DNA of 64,000 bases, from the NCBI RefSeq assembly GCF_018131015.1, contig NZ_JAFCJJ010000025.1:1-64000 (forward strand), given 5' to 3'. A program made the position numbers and the translations under genes. The notes below the pieces were generated by a model. It searched no databases. It had not been told where the DNA came from and saw only the letters and a list, made by a program, of their open reading frames with translations. Of this stretch, positions 38,509 to 46,526 are shown piece after piece. Numbering within the stretch: position 1 is the stretch's first letter; the number at the start of each line of letters is the position of its first letter. This DNA is from Bradyrhizobium diazoefficiens. GTDB taxonomy: Bacteria; Pseudomonadota; Alphaproteobacteria; Rhizobiales; Xanthobacteraceae.

Positions 38509-39006
38509 ATGCGTAACGAATTCCTGCGCCGTCATGCGCGCATCTGTGTTCTGGTTGCGGCGGCCGTGCTGGCTTCGCCGGCCGCAGGCCTTGCCGAATC
38601 CACCGCCGATGCCATCGCCGTCAATGTCGACCAGGCCAAGCTCGTGCGGCTGCCCGGCAAGGTGGCGACGATCGTGGTCGGCAACCCCTTGATCGCCGAC
38701 GTCACGCTTCAGCCCGGCGGCATGATCGTGGTGACGGGGAAGGGCTACGGCGCCACCAACTTCATCGCGCTCGACCGTGGCGGCGAGATCCTGATCGATC
38801 GCCAGATCCAGGTCGAAGGCCCGAGCGACCGTCTCGTCACCGTCTATCGCGGGATCGAGCGCGAGTCCTATAGCTGCATGCCGCTCTGCCAGCGCCGCGT
38901 GACGCTCGGCGACAGCGAAAACTACTTCAACGCCACGATGAGCCAGGCCGGTTCGCTGAGCAACAATGCCAGCGGCAACGCCGGCGCGGCCGCCAAGACC
39001 AACTAG
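38509..39006 (+). CDS. Free-standing pilus assembly N-terminal domain protein
   Basis: A 165-residue exported protein. A signal peptide (ICVLVAAAVLASPAAGLA) precedes a domain that matches the N-terminal region of Tad secretins: DQAKLVRLPGKVATIVVGNP, then GKGYGATNFIALDRGGEIL. No secretin channel domain follows. The short tail has two Cys (SCMPLCQRR) that may form a disulphide, and an Asn/Ala-rich end. It lies ahead of the tadE pair and may be a periplasmic accessory of the pilus channel. Confidence 0.8.
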   Translation: MRNEFLRRHARICVLVAAAVLASPAAGLAESTADAIAVNVDQAKLVRLPGKVATIVVGNPLIADVTLQPGGMIVVTGKGYGATNFIALDRGGEILIDRQIQVEGPSDRLVTVYRGIERESYSCMPLCQRRVTLGDSENYFNATMSQAGSLSNNASGNAGAAAKTN

Positions 39007-39120
39007 CACCAGCCAGCAGGGCTGCATTCTGCAAGGCCGGGCGGGACATCCGATCCCGCGCGGCCGCTGCCGTTGCGCGGAGCGAATTGTGTTGGCGGCG
39101 CCGCCCCGCGTTCCGCTTGG

Positions 39121-39135
39121 TTAACCCGCCTTTAA
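39121..39135 (+). promoter_or_regulatory. Predicted CtrA binding site upstream of tadE
   Basis: The sequence is exactly TTAA, seven bases, TTAA, the full alphaproteobacterial CtrA consensus, about 100 bases before the tadE start. CtrA is a cell-cycle regulator that controls pilus genes in Caulobacter. It suggests cell-cycle timing of the minor pilin genes. Confidence 0.55.
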
Positions 39136-39232
39136 CGACTTGGCCCGGCGGGTGCGGATTGCCTGAAACACTTAAACAATCAGTTTCCGCTATTGAACGG
39201 GCAGGAAGATCGCCGCCAGGGAAATTGACGCG

Positions 39233-39823
39233 ATGCCATCGCCCGCTCCTATGAGGTTCACGCTCCGCAACGCGCTGCGCCGCTTTCGCGGCAACAGGCG
39301 CGGTTCTGCGGTCGTCGAGTTTGCGCTCGTCGCGCCGATGTTCTTCGCATTGCTGTTCGCCATCATCGAGACGGCGATCATGTTCTTCGCGAGCCAGGTG
39401 CTTGAGACCGTGACGCAAAATTCCGCGCGCGTGATCCTGACCGGCCAGGCCCAGGGGCAGAACGGATCGGTGGCGTCCTGCCAGGTCACGGCCGGGGTGG
39501 TCTCTCCTTGCGATCAGGCGACGTTCAAGACCTATGTCTGCAGCCAGATCCCGGCGATGTTCGACTGCGCAAAGTTGTATGTGGACGTTCAGAGCTACTC
39601 CAACTCCTTCGCGTCGGTGACCCTCAACGACCACGTCACGAACGGCGCCTTCGACGGCTCCGGCCTGGGGTACAATGCGGGCAGCGCCGGCCAGGTGGTC
39701 GTGGTGCGGCTGTTCTACGAGTGGCCCATCTTCGTCACCGGGCTCGGCTACAGGCTGTTCAATCTCAATAGCAACAAGCGGCTCCTCGTTGCGACAGTCG
39801 CATTCCAGAACGAGCCCTTTTAA
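39233..39823 (+). CDS. tadE: TadE-like pilus assembly protein (minor pilin)
   Basis: A 196-residue pseudopilin-like protein. A basic N-terminus (RNALRRFRGNRRG) precedes the TadE motif GSAVVEFALVAPMFFALLF, the membrane segment cut by the prepilin peptidase family. The periplasmic remainder contains paired Cys residues (SCQVTAGVVSPC, CSQIPAMFDC). The ATG at 39233 is used; a second ATG seven codons later is possible. It is followed after 25 bases by a paralogue. Confidence 0.88.
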   Translation: MPSPAPMRFTLRNALRRFRGNRRGSAVVEFALVAPMFFALLFAIIETAIMFFASQVLETVTQNSARVILTGQAQGQNGSVASCQVTAGVVSPCDQATFKTYVCSQIPAMFDCAKLYVDVQSYSNSFASVTLNDHVTNGAFDGSGLGYNAGSAGQVVVVRLFYEWPIFVTGLGYRLFNLNSNKRLLVATVAFQNEPF

Positions 39824-39848
39824 CTGGTACCAACGGATCGGGTCGAAG

Positions 39849-40463
39849 ATGCAGGCATTTGCGAGAATTCTGCGGAGCCGTATGTCTCTAGGCGCGTTTC
39901 TGGCCGACACCAGAGCGCTTGCCGCAACGGAATTCGCGGTGATCGTACCGCTGATGCTCGTGATGTTCTTCGGCACCGTCGAGTTTTCGTCCGCGGTGGC
40001 GATCGACCGCAAGGTTACGCTGATCGCGCGAACCCTGTCGGACTTGACGTCGCAATCCGCGGGAACGCTGACCGACGCCAATCTGCAGAATACGTTCACC
40101 GCGAGCATTTCGATCATGACGCCCTATGACGCCACGCTCGTGAAGGGCACGATCTCCCAGATCTACATCGACGCCAACAAGATCGCGACGGTTCAGTGGA
40201 GCAAGGCGGCCACGATCTCGAGCGGGGCCACGCAGGCGACGCTGGCGACTTCGACGCGAAGTGCCGGCGACAGGGTCACCAGCATCATTCCCGCGGGTCT
40301 GCTGAATGCCTCCAGCTATCTCATCTTCAGCGAGGTCGACTACAGGTACACGCCGACGGTCGGCTACGTGCTGAAGTCCAGTCTGCCGCTGCACGACATC
40401 TCCTACACCCGGCCGCGCCAGGTCTCGTGCATCATCTACGGCGGTGCGCCGACCTCGTGCTGA
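39849..40463 (+). CDS. TadE/TadG-like pilus assembly protein
   Basis: A 204-residue paralogue of the preceding protein. After a short basic N-terminus it has AATEFAVIVPLMLVMFFGTV, the TadE-like membrane segment with conserved Glu, then a periplasmic domain ending in two Cys (VSCIIYGGAPTSC). The long von Willebrand domain of classical TadG is absent. ATG 39849 is chosen because residues encoded upstream overlap tadE out of frame. A strong terminator lies about 115 bases downstream. Confidence 0.85.
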   Translation: MQAFARILRSRMSLGAFLADTRALAATEFAVIVPLMLVMFFGTVEFSSAVAIDRKVTLIARTLSDLTSQSAGTLTDANLQNTFTASISIMTPYDATLVKGTISQIYIDANKIATVQWSKAATISSGATQATLATSTRSAGDRVTSIIPAGLLNASSYLIFSEVDYRYTPTVGYVLKSSLPLHDISYTRPRQVSCIIYGGAPTSC

Positions 40464-40575
40464 ACTCTGCCGTGCGAAGCGTGAAGTCGCGCTCTGTCGC
40501 GCCCCGCTCCGCATGATCCTTAGCGCTGTTGCGGCGACGAAACGTCCGGCTCCTACGGAATGGTCGCCCACATGA

Positions 40576-40606
40576 AAAAAGGCCGTGCACGCCGCACGGC
40601 CTTTTT
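40576..40606. terminator. Bidirectional terminator between the tadE pair and cspA
   Basis: GGCCGTGC (40581-40588) pairs with GCACGGCC (40594-40601) around a 5-base loop. It is flanked by an A-run on the left and a T-run on the right, so it can stop transcription from both the plus-strand pilus genes and the minus-strand cspA. Confidence 0.85.
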
Positions 40607-40660
40607 CCGTCATTTGGTTGATTGCTCGCGCTGAACCGGCCCCGCGGAAAGCGGCCGTTG

Positions 40661-40873
40661 TCAGCCTGCGGCGCGCAGATTGTCGGCAGCCGACTTGCCG
40701 GACCGCCGATCGGCGACGATCTCGTAGGAGACCTTCTGGCCTTCGCGCAACGTGCCGAGGCCAGCGCGCTCGACGGCGCTGATGTGAACGAACACGTCGT
40801 TGCCGCCGTCGTCGGGCTGGATGAAGCCATAGCCCTTGGTCGCGTTAAACCACTTCACGGTTCCCATGCTCAC
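40661..40873 (-). CDS. cspA: Cold-shock domain protein, CspA family
   Basis: A 70-residue single cold-shock domain. RNA-binding motifs RNP1 (KGYGFIQP) and RNP2 (VFVHIS) are intact, after the family start MGTVKWFNATKGYGF. The start is GTG 40873 or ATG 40867. It should bind single-stranded RNA or DNA and melt structures. The 271-base spacer up to infA is AT-rich in part and shows short hairpins; no gene is supported there. Confidence 0.95.
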   Translation of the reverse strand: MSMGTVKWFNATKGYGFIQPDDGGNDVFVHISAVERAGLGTLREGQKVSYEIVADRRSGKSAADNLRAAG

Positions 40874-41144
40874 GGGGGTCGTCCCTTCTCAGATAACACA
40901 ATGTCAGAGCCCGCTGGCGCAGGCAGGTTCGATCGAATTTTTGGAAGGGTCGTCAGCGTGTCTGAACCGGCTGTACCGGTGGATGCTAATGTCGTCCGGC
41001 CGAAAATCGATTAATTCATTTTATTGGAAATAAGGCTTCAAAACAATCCTGACGCGCACGATTTTTTGATCCGCCGCGATGTACGCGGCAGATCATCATG
41101 CAGGCCGGTCGTTTCAATTCCGCGCTTGCGCGCGGAGGAGCCGC

Positions 41145-41435
41145 TCAGCGGCGACGGAACTGGCCGCCGCGCTGCGCGCCACCACGCGGCGGAGCGCCGG
41201 GCGTGGAGGGACGTTCATCCTTGTGACGGAAAATCAGCCGGCCCTTCTCGAGATCGTAGGGCGACATCTCCACCGTCACACGGTCTCCCGCCAGCGTCTT
41301 GATGCGGTTCTTCTTCATCTTGCCGGCGGTGTAGGCAACGATCTCGTGCCCGGCGTCGAGCTGCACGCGGTAGCGCGCGTCGGGGAGGATTTCGGTGACC
41401 AGTCCTTCGAACTGGATCAGCTCTTCCTTAGCCAT
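41145..41435 (-). CDS. infA: Translation initiation factor IF-1 with extended tail
   Basis: A 96-residue S1/OB-fold protein. The core matches IF-1 (FEGLVTEILPDARYRVQLDA, then KNRIKTLAGDRVTVEMSPYD). The C-terminus is about 20 residues longer than the standard 72-residue factor and is Arg/Gly-rich (GAPPRGGAQRGGQFRRR), likely RNA-binding. It begins 23 bases after the helicase stop, so the two are probably one message. A 7-bp hairpin follows the stop at 41119-41136. Confidence 0.93.
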   Translation of the reverse strand: MAKEELIQFEGLVTEILPDARYRVQLDAGHEIVAYTAGKMKKNRIKTLAGDRVTVEMSPYDLEKGRLIFRHKDERPSTPGAPPRGGAQRGGQFRRR

Positions 41436-41458
41436 GAATTTCTCCAGGTCGTGGACGG

Positions 41459-43006
41459 CTAGTGCGAATGGGGTTTGCGGTTCGATTGGCCGTTCGGCCG
41501 ACTCTCACGGCGCAAAAAGGCCACGCCTTGTATCCCATCAGGCCTGCCAGCGCCATGTGCGGAACGCTGTTCCGGACGGTCGGCCGGCGAAGAATGCATC
41601 TTACCACCGGAGCGGCGGCGGCGAGAAGCCTTCTGGCCAATGCCGGGCCGTCCATCAACATGCCTGCCCTCGCCATGCCGCCCCTCGCCGGGCCGTCCGT
41701 CGCCCTGCTTGCTGGCACTATGGTGGCGTCCGTCGGCATTCCTTTCGTCGGCACGCCGTCCCTCGCCGTGCCGTGCACCTTGCGGACGCTGGCCTGGCCG
41801 GCCCGGCCGGCCCTGTCGCTGCTGCTGCGGGGGAGGGCCGGCATCGCGGCGGCCGGCATCGGTGCGCAGGTCCTCGCGCGGCAGCGCCACCCGGATCAGC
41901 CGCTCGATATCGCGGAGATAGCCGAGTTCCTCGCCGCCGGCGACCAGCGAGATCGCGGTGCCGTCGGCGCCGGCGCGCGCGGTGCGGCCGATGCGGTGGA
42001 CATAGGTCTCGGGCACGTTGGGCACGTCGTAATTGATCACGTGACTGATGCCGTCGACATCGATGCCGCGGGCGGCGATGTCGGTAGCTACCAGGGTGCG
42101 GATCTCGCCGGTGCGGAACTGGGCGAGCGTGCGCTCGCGGTGGTTCTGCGACTTGTTGCCGTGGATGGCGTTGGCGGCGATGCCGGCCTTGGCCAGCGTC
42201 TTCACCACCTTGTCGGCGCCGTGCTTGGTGCGGGTGAAGACCAGCGCGCGGTTGATCTGCTCGTCCTTCAGGAGCTTGGTGAGGAAGGCGGGCTTGGCCG
42301 CAAAGTCGACCTGGAGAATGCGCTGGTTGATCCGCTCGGCCGTCGAGGAGACCGGTGTCACCGCGACGCGGGCGGGGTCGCGCAGCATGGAGTCGGCGAG
42401 CTCGGCGATGTCCTTGGGCATGGTGGCCGAGAAGAACAGCGTCTGCCGCTTGATCGGCAGCTTGGCGACGATTTTCCGGATGTCGTTGATGAAGCCCATG
42501 TCGAGCATGCGGTCGGCTTCATCGAGCACCAGGAATTCGACGCTGCCAAGCTTCAGCCCGTTGCTCTGCACGAGGTCGAGCAGGCGGCCGGGGGTGGCGA
42601 CCAGCACCTCGACGCCCTGCATCAACGCGCGGACCTGGCGGCCCATTGGCACCCCGCCGATGGCGAGCGTCGAGGACAGCCGGATGTGGCGGCCATAGGC
42701 GTTGAAGCTGTCGAGGATCTGCCCGGACAGTTCGCGGGTCGGCGACAGGACCAGGACGCGGGCGGTCTTGGGCTGCGGCCGAACGCGGTGTTCGAGCAGA
42801 CGGTGCAGGATCGGCAGCGCAAAGGATGCCGTCTTTCCGGTGCCGGTCTGGGCAATGCCGACGACGTCGCGGCCGGTCAGCGCCAGGGGAACGGTTTGGG
42901 CCTGAATCGGGGTGGGGGTGACGTAGTTCTCTTCGGCGAGGGCACGCGCGATGGGATCGGCAAGGCCGAAGTCCTGAAAGGAAGTCAAAAGAGGGGCTCT
43001 TTCCAT
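41459..43006 (-). CDS. rhlE: DEAD-box RNA helicase, RhlE-like
   Basis: A 515-residue ATP-dependent RNA helicase. The Q-motif region (FGLADPIARALAEENYVTPT), Walker A AQTGTGKTASFALP, DEAD box LVLDEADRMLDMGF, SAT motif FFSATMPKDI and motif VI HRIGRTARAG are all present. The last 130 residues are a disordered Gly/Arg/His tail (RPGEGRHGEGRHVDGRPG). ATG 43006 gives the family start; the upstream extension looks non-coding. It heads a group with infA and cspA that fits a cold-adaptation role in translation. Confidence 0.92.
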   Translation of the reverse strand: MERAPLLTSFQDFGLADPIARALAEENYVTPTPIQAQTVPLALTGRDVVGIAQTGTGKTASFALPILHRLLEHRVRPQPKTARVLVLSPTRELSGQILDSFNAYGRHIRLSSTLAIGGVPMGRQVRALMQGVEVLVATPGRLLDLVQSNGLKLGSVEFLVLDEADRMLDMGFINDIRKIVAKLPIKRQTLFFSATMPKDIAELADSMLRDPARVAVTPVSSTAERINQRILQVDFAAKPAFLTKLLKDEQINRALVFTRTKHGADKVVKTLAKAGIAANAIHGNKSQNHRERTLAQFRTGEIRTLVATDIAARGIDVDGISHVINYDVPNVPETYVHRIGRTARAGADGTAISLVAGGEELGYLRDIERLIRVALPREDLRTDAGRRDAGPPPQQQRQGRPGRPGQRPQGARHGEGRRADERNADGRHHSASKQGDGRPGEGRHGEGRHVDGRPGIGQKASRRRRSGGKMHSSPADRPEQRSAHGAGRPDGIQGVAFLRRESRPNGQSNRKPHSH

Positions 43007-43420
43007 GTCAAAAGCAGGCGCCCGGCGCAGTCGGCGGGGCACGCGCAAAAGGGTGTCGAGAAGACACCTGCGTGTTTGGGGTGTCGGATGGGCTTGATGA
43101 GATGGGGCAAGCCAGAGGCCCGTTAAGGGGCTTAAGAACACGCGGCTCGCAACGACCGCTCGATTCGCAAGCGATCTCAACGTTCATATGGAACATCGAG
43201 GGGGCGCTTTCAAGGCGGGCGGCCGCCTACCGTCGATTGCGGTGCAAAAATAGTTATGCCGGAAATTTAGCCAGAGGCAGGTTTCTGCCTAGGGAACAAG
43301 CTGACTGCCGCATTAGCATCCATTTTAATAGCCCAATATTTAGGCAATCAGATTGCGGCGAAGCTTCGCCTGGAACTTAATTCATAAATCCGACCAATGG
43401 CTTGGGAGGTGTTTGGACCA

Positions 43421-43435
43421 TGGCACGGTTCTTGC
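43421..43435 (+). promoter_or_regulatory. Sigma-54 promoter of the urt-ure cluster
   Basis: TGGCACGGTTCTTGC matches the sigma-54 consensus exactly, with the GG and GC elements ten bases apart. Transcription would start near 43447, about 65 bases before urtA. This points to NtrC-type nitrogen control. A GGTGCA half-site at 43241-43246 could be part of an enhancer, but a full NtrC dyad was not found. No gene is supported in 43007-43511. Confidence 0.8.
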
Positions 43436-43511
43436 GATTCCCTTAATCGCAGGCGGCCATGGGGCCGTTTCGCAGCGTTTTTCACGTCTGCGTCAGGGAG
43501 ACGACACACTC

Positions 43512-44834
43512 ATGCTTACCAAATCCACTCACCATATCGCGGCGTCATTTAGCCGCCGCGGCATGCTCGCCGCGACCGCCGGACTGGTTCTCGGTCTGGC
43601 TTCATTGACCGGCGCGAAGGCCGCGGACGACACCATCAAGGTCGGCGTGCTTCATTCTCTCTCCGGCACCATGGCCATCAGCGAGACCACGCTGAAAGAC
43701 ACCATCCTGTTCCTGATCGACGAGCAGAACAAGAAGGGCGGCGTGCTCGGCAAGAAGCTCGAGGCCGTCGTCGTCGACCCCGCCTCGAACTGGCCGCTGT
43801 TCGCCGAAAAGGCGCGCGAGCTGATCACCAAGGACAAGGTCGCCGTTGTGTTCGGCTGCTGGACCTCGGTGTCGCGCAAGTCGGTGCTCCCGGTGTTCAA
43901 GGAGCTGAACAACATCCTGTTCTACCCGGTGCAGTACGAGGGCGAGGAGAGCGAGCGTAACGTGTTCTACACGGGTGCCGCGCCGAACCAGCAGGCGATC
44001 CCCGCCGTCGACTACCTCATGAAGGACGAGAAGGTGAAGCGCTGGGTGCTCGCCGGCACCGACTACGTCTATCCGCGTACCACCAACAAGATCCTGGAAG
44101 CCTATCTGAAGTCGAAGGGTGTCGCCCAGGAAGACATCATGATCAACTACACGCCGTTCGGTCATTCCGACTGGCAGACGATCGTGGCCGACATCAAGAA
44201 GTTCGGCTCGGCCGGCAAGAAGACGGCGGTGGTCTCGACCATCAACGGCGACGCCAACGTCCCCTTCTACAAGGAGCTCGGCAACCAGGGCATCAAGGCG
44301 AAGGACATCCCGGTGGTCGCGTTCTCGGTGGGTGAGGAAGAGCTCGCCGGCATCGACACCAAACCGCTCCTCGGCCATCTCGCCGCCTGGAACTACTTCC
44401 AGTCGATCAAGTCGCCGGAGAACGAGAAGTTCATCAAGGCGTGGCAGGCCTACACCAAGAATCCGAAGCGCGTGACCAACGATCCGATGGAAGCGCACGT
44501 GATCGGCTTCGACATGTGGGTCAAGGCGGTCGAGAAGGTGAAGTCGACCGATCCGGACAAGGTGATCGACGCTCTCCCGGGCATCGAAGCCAAGAACCTG
44601 ACCGGCGGCGTGTCGAAGATGCTGCCGAACCACCACATCACCAAGCCGGTGTTCATCGGTGAGATCAAGGCCAACGGCCAGTTCGACGTGGTCTGGAAGA
44701 CGCCCGGCCTCGTCGCTGGCGACGCCTGGTCGAAGGAGCTGGAAGGCTCCAAGGACCTGATCGGCGACTGGGTCGGCAAGAAGTGCGGCAATTACAACGT
44801 CAAGGCCAACAAGTGCCTCGGTTCGGGCTCCTGA
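43512..44834 (+). CDS. urtA: Urea ABC transporter, substrate-binding protein
   Basis: A 440-residue periplasmic protein of the branched-chain amino acid/urea type. The N-terminus has a Tat-like signal (SFSRRGMLAATAGLVLG). The mature start IKVGVLHSLSGTMAISE and the block VVFGCWTSVSRKSVLPVF are characteristic of UrtA. ATG 43512 is used, with GGAG upstream. It is first in a long plus-strand cluster coupling urea import to urease. Confidence 0.96.
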   Translation: MLTKSTHHIAASFSRRGMLAATAGLVLGLASLTGAKAADDTIKVGVLHSLSGTMAISETTLKDTILFLIDEQNKKGGVLGKKLEAVVVDPASNWPLFAEKARELITKDKVAVVFGCWTSVSRKSVLPVFKELNNILFYPVQYEGEESERNVFYTGAAPNQQAIPAVDYLMKDEKVKRWVLAGTDYVYPRTTNKILEAYLKSKGVAQEDIMINYTPFGHSDWQTIVADIKKFGSAGKKTAVVSTINGDANVPFYKELGNQGIKAKDIPVVAFSVGEEELAGIDTKPLLGHLAAWNYFQSIKSPENEKFIKAWQAYTKNPKRVTNDPMEAHVIGFDMWVKAVEKVKSTDPDKVIDALPGIEAKNLTGGVSKMLPNHHITKPVFIGEIKANGQFDVVWKTPGLVAGDAWSKELEGSKDLIGDWVGKKCGNYNVKANKCLGSGS

Positions 44835-44918
44835 TCCGGATCTGACGCTCCATTGCACGATCGGAGAAGGCGGCGATCCCGCCGCCTTCTCCACCCATTT
44901 CTGCCGGGGTCTTTCACA

Positions 44919-46526
44919 GTGCCAGCCAATTTGTCCGCACGTCTCTGTTCGCTTGCGCTCTCGTTGTTCCTGATCGCGTTCGCAGTGCCGGCCTTCGCCG
45001 GTCCGTTCGAGGATGCGGTCGCCAAATTCGCCAATGACGATTTTTCCGACACCGACGAGGCGATCGGCGCGGTCGCGAGCAGCGGCAACAAGCTCGCGTT
45101 CCCCATCATCAGCGCGCTTCAGGACGGAAGGCTCATGGCCGATCCTGACAGCAAGAAGGTTTACGTCACAGGTAGCGACGGCAAGTCGATCGATGCCGCG
45201 ACCGGCGAACCCGTCGCCAGCGTTCCCGACAGCGCGAGCGCCGTGCGCCTCAACAACCGCCTGCGCCGCAGCGTCGATGCGGCGCTCGGCAGCCTGACGC
45301 TGCAGTCGCCGGACCTGGCGACGCGCCTCCAGGCCGCGCAATCCGTCTTCAAGTCGCACGAGGAGAGCGCTCTCGAGCCGGTCGACGCTGCGCTCGCCAA
45401 GGAAACCAGCAAATCGGTCAAGGTCGCGCTCGGCGAAGCCCGCGCGGCGATTCTGCTGTTCAAGCCCGATGCCACCGAAGTCGAGAAGCTGGAGGCGGTC
45501 GCCACGATCAGGGCGCGCGGCGATCAGGAGGCGTTGGCGCTGCTCACGGGCATGGGCGATCAGCCCGCCCTGGTGGCGAAGGCCGCGGCGAGCGCGATCG
45601 GTTCGATCCAGAGCTCGCTTGCGGTCTGGTCCACGGTGCAGAATGCCTGGTACGGCCTTTCGCTGGGTTCGGTGCTGCTGCTCGCGGCGATCGGCCTCGC
45701 CATCACCTTCGGCGTGATGGGCGTGATCAACATGGCCCATGGCGAGATGGTGATGATCGGAGCCTACACCACCTTCGTGGTGCAGGAGGTGATCCGCACG
45801 CGGTATCCAGGGCTGTTCGACTATTCGCTGCTGATCGCCGTTCCGCTCGCCTTCCTCGTCGCCGGCGCCATCGGCGTCGTGATCGAGCGCGGCATCATCC
45901 GCTTCCTCTACGGCCGGCCGCTGGAGACGCTGCTGGCGACCTGGGGCCTGTCGCTGGTGCTGCAGCAGGAGGTGCGCACCATGTTCGGTCCGACCAACCG
46001 CGAGGTCGGCAATCCCTCCTGGATGAGCGGCGCCTTCGAGCTCGGCCAGATCACCATCACCTATAACCGGCTGTGGATCCTCTGCTTCACGCTCGCGGTG
46101 TTCGCGATCCTGCTCGCGATGCTGCGCTACACCGCGCTCGGCCTCGAGATGCGCGCGGTGACGCAGAACCGCCGCATGGCCGCCTCGATGGGTATCGCGA
46201 CCTCGCGCGTCGACGCGCTGACCTTCGGTCTCGGCTCGGGCATCGCCGGCATTGCCGGCGTGGCGCTGTCGCAGATCGACAATGTCAGCCCCAATCTCGG
46301 CCAGAGCTACATCATCGACAGCTTCATGGTCGTGGTGTTCGGCGGGGTCGGCAATCTCTGGGGCACGCTGGTCGGCGCCTTCACGCTCGGCATCGCCAAC
46401 AAGTTCCTGGAGCCGGTCGCCGGCGCCGTGCTCGGCAAGATCGCCATCCTCGTTCTCATCATCCTGTTCATTCAAAAGCGGCCGCGCGGCCTGTTCGCGC
46501 TCAAGGGCCGTGCGGTGGAAGCATGA
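44919..46526 (+). CDS. urtB: Urea ABC transporter, permease UrtB
   Basis: A 535-residue protein starting at GTG 44919. It has a signal peptide (LCSLALSLFLIAFAVPAFAG), then about 200 residues of periplasmic helical domain as in other proteobacterial UrtB proteins. The LivH-type membrane part follows, with GVMGVINMAHGEMVMIGAYT and GVGNLWGTLVGAFTLGIAN. It overlaps the urtC start by four bases (ATGA). Confidence 0.95.
   Translation: MPANLSARLCSLALSLFLIAFAVPAFAGPFEDAVAKFANDDFSDTDEAIGAVASSGNKLAFPIISALQDGRLMADPDSKKVYVTGSDGKSIDAATGEPVASVPDSASAVRLNNRLRRSVDAALGSLTLQSPDLATRLQAAQSVFKSHEESALEPVDAALAKETSKSVKVALGEARAAILLFKPDATEVEKLEAVATIRARGDQEALALLTGMGDQPALVAKAAASAIGSIQSSLAVWSTVQNAWYGLSLGSVLLLAAIGLAITFGVMGVINMAHGEMVMIGAYTTFVVQEVIRTRYPGLFDYSLLIAVPLAFLVAGAIGVVIERGIIRFLYGRPLETLLATWGLSLVLQQEVRTMFGPTNREVGNPSWMSGAFELGQITITYNRLWILCFTLAVFAILLAMLRYTALGLEMRAVTQNRRMAASMGIATSRVDALTFGLGSGIAGIAGVALSQIDNVSPNLGQSYIIDSFMVVVFGGVGNLWGTLVGAFTLGIANKFLEPVAGAVLGKIAILVLIILFIQKRPRGLFALKGRAVEA

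Noticed and set aside
41073..41089. Hairpin GCCGCG/CGCGGC as terminator of infA
   Set aside because: In the minus direction it is followed by an A-run rather than T, and the 41119-41136 hairpin is closer to the stop; neither is a convincing terminator.
43602..46475. A 957-codon open frame antisense to urtA and urtB
   Set aside because: It is rich in Arg, His, Asp and Glu, has no recognisable domain, and mirrors two certain genes. Long antisense frames are common in GC-rich DNA.
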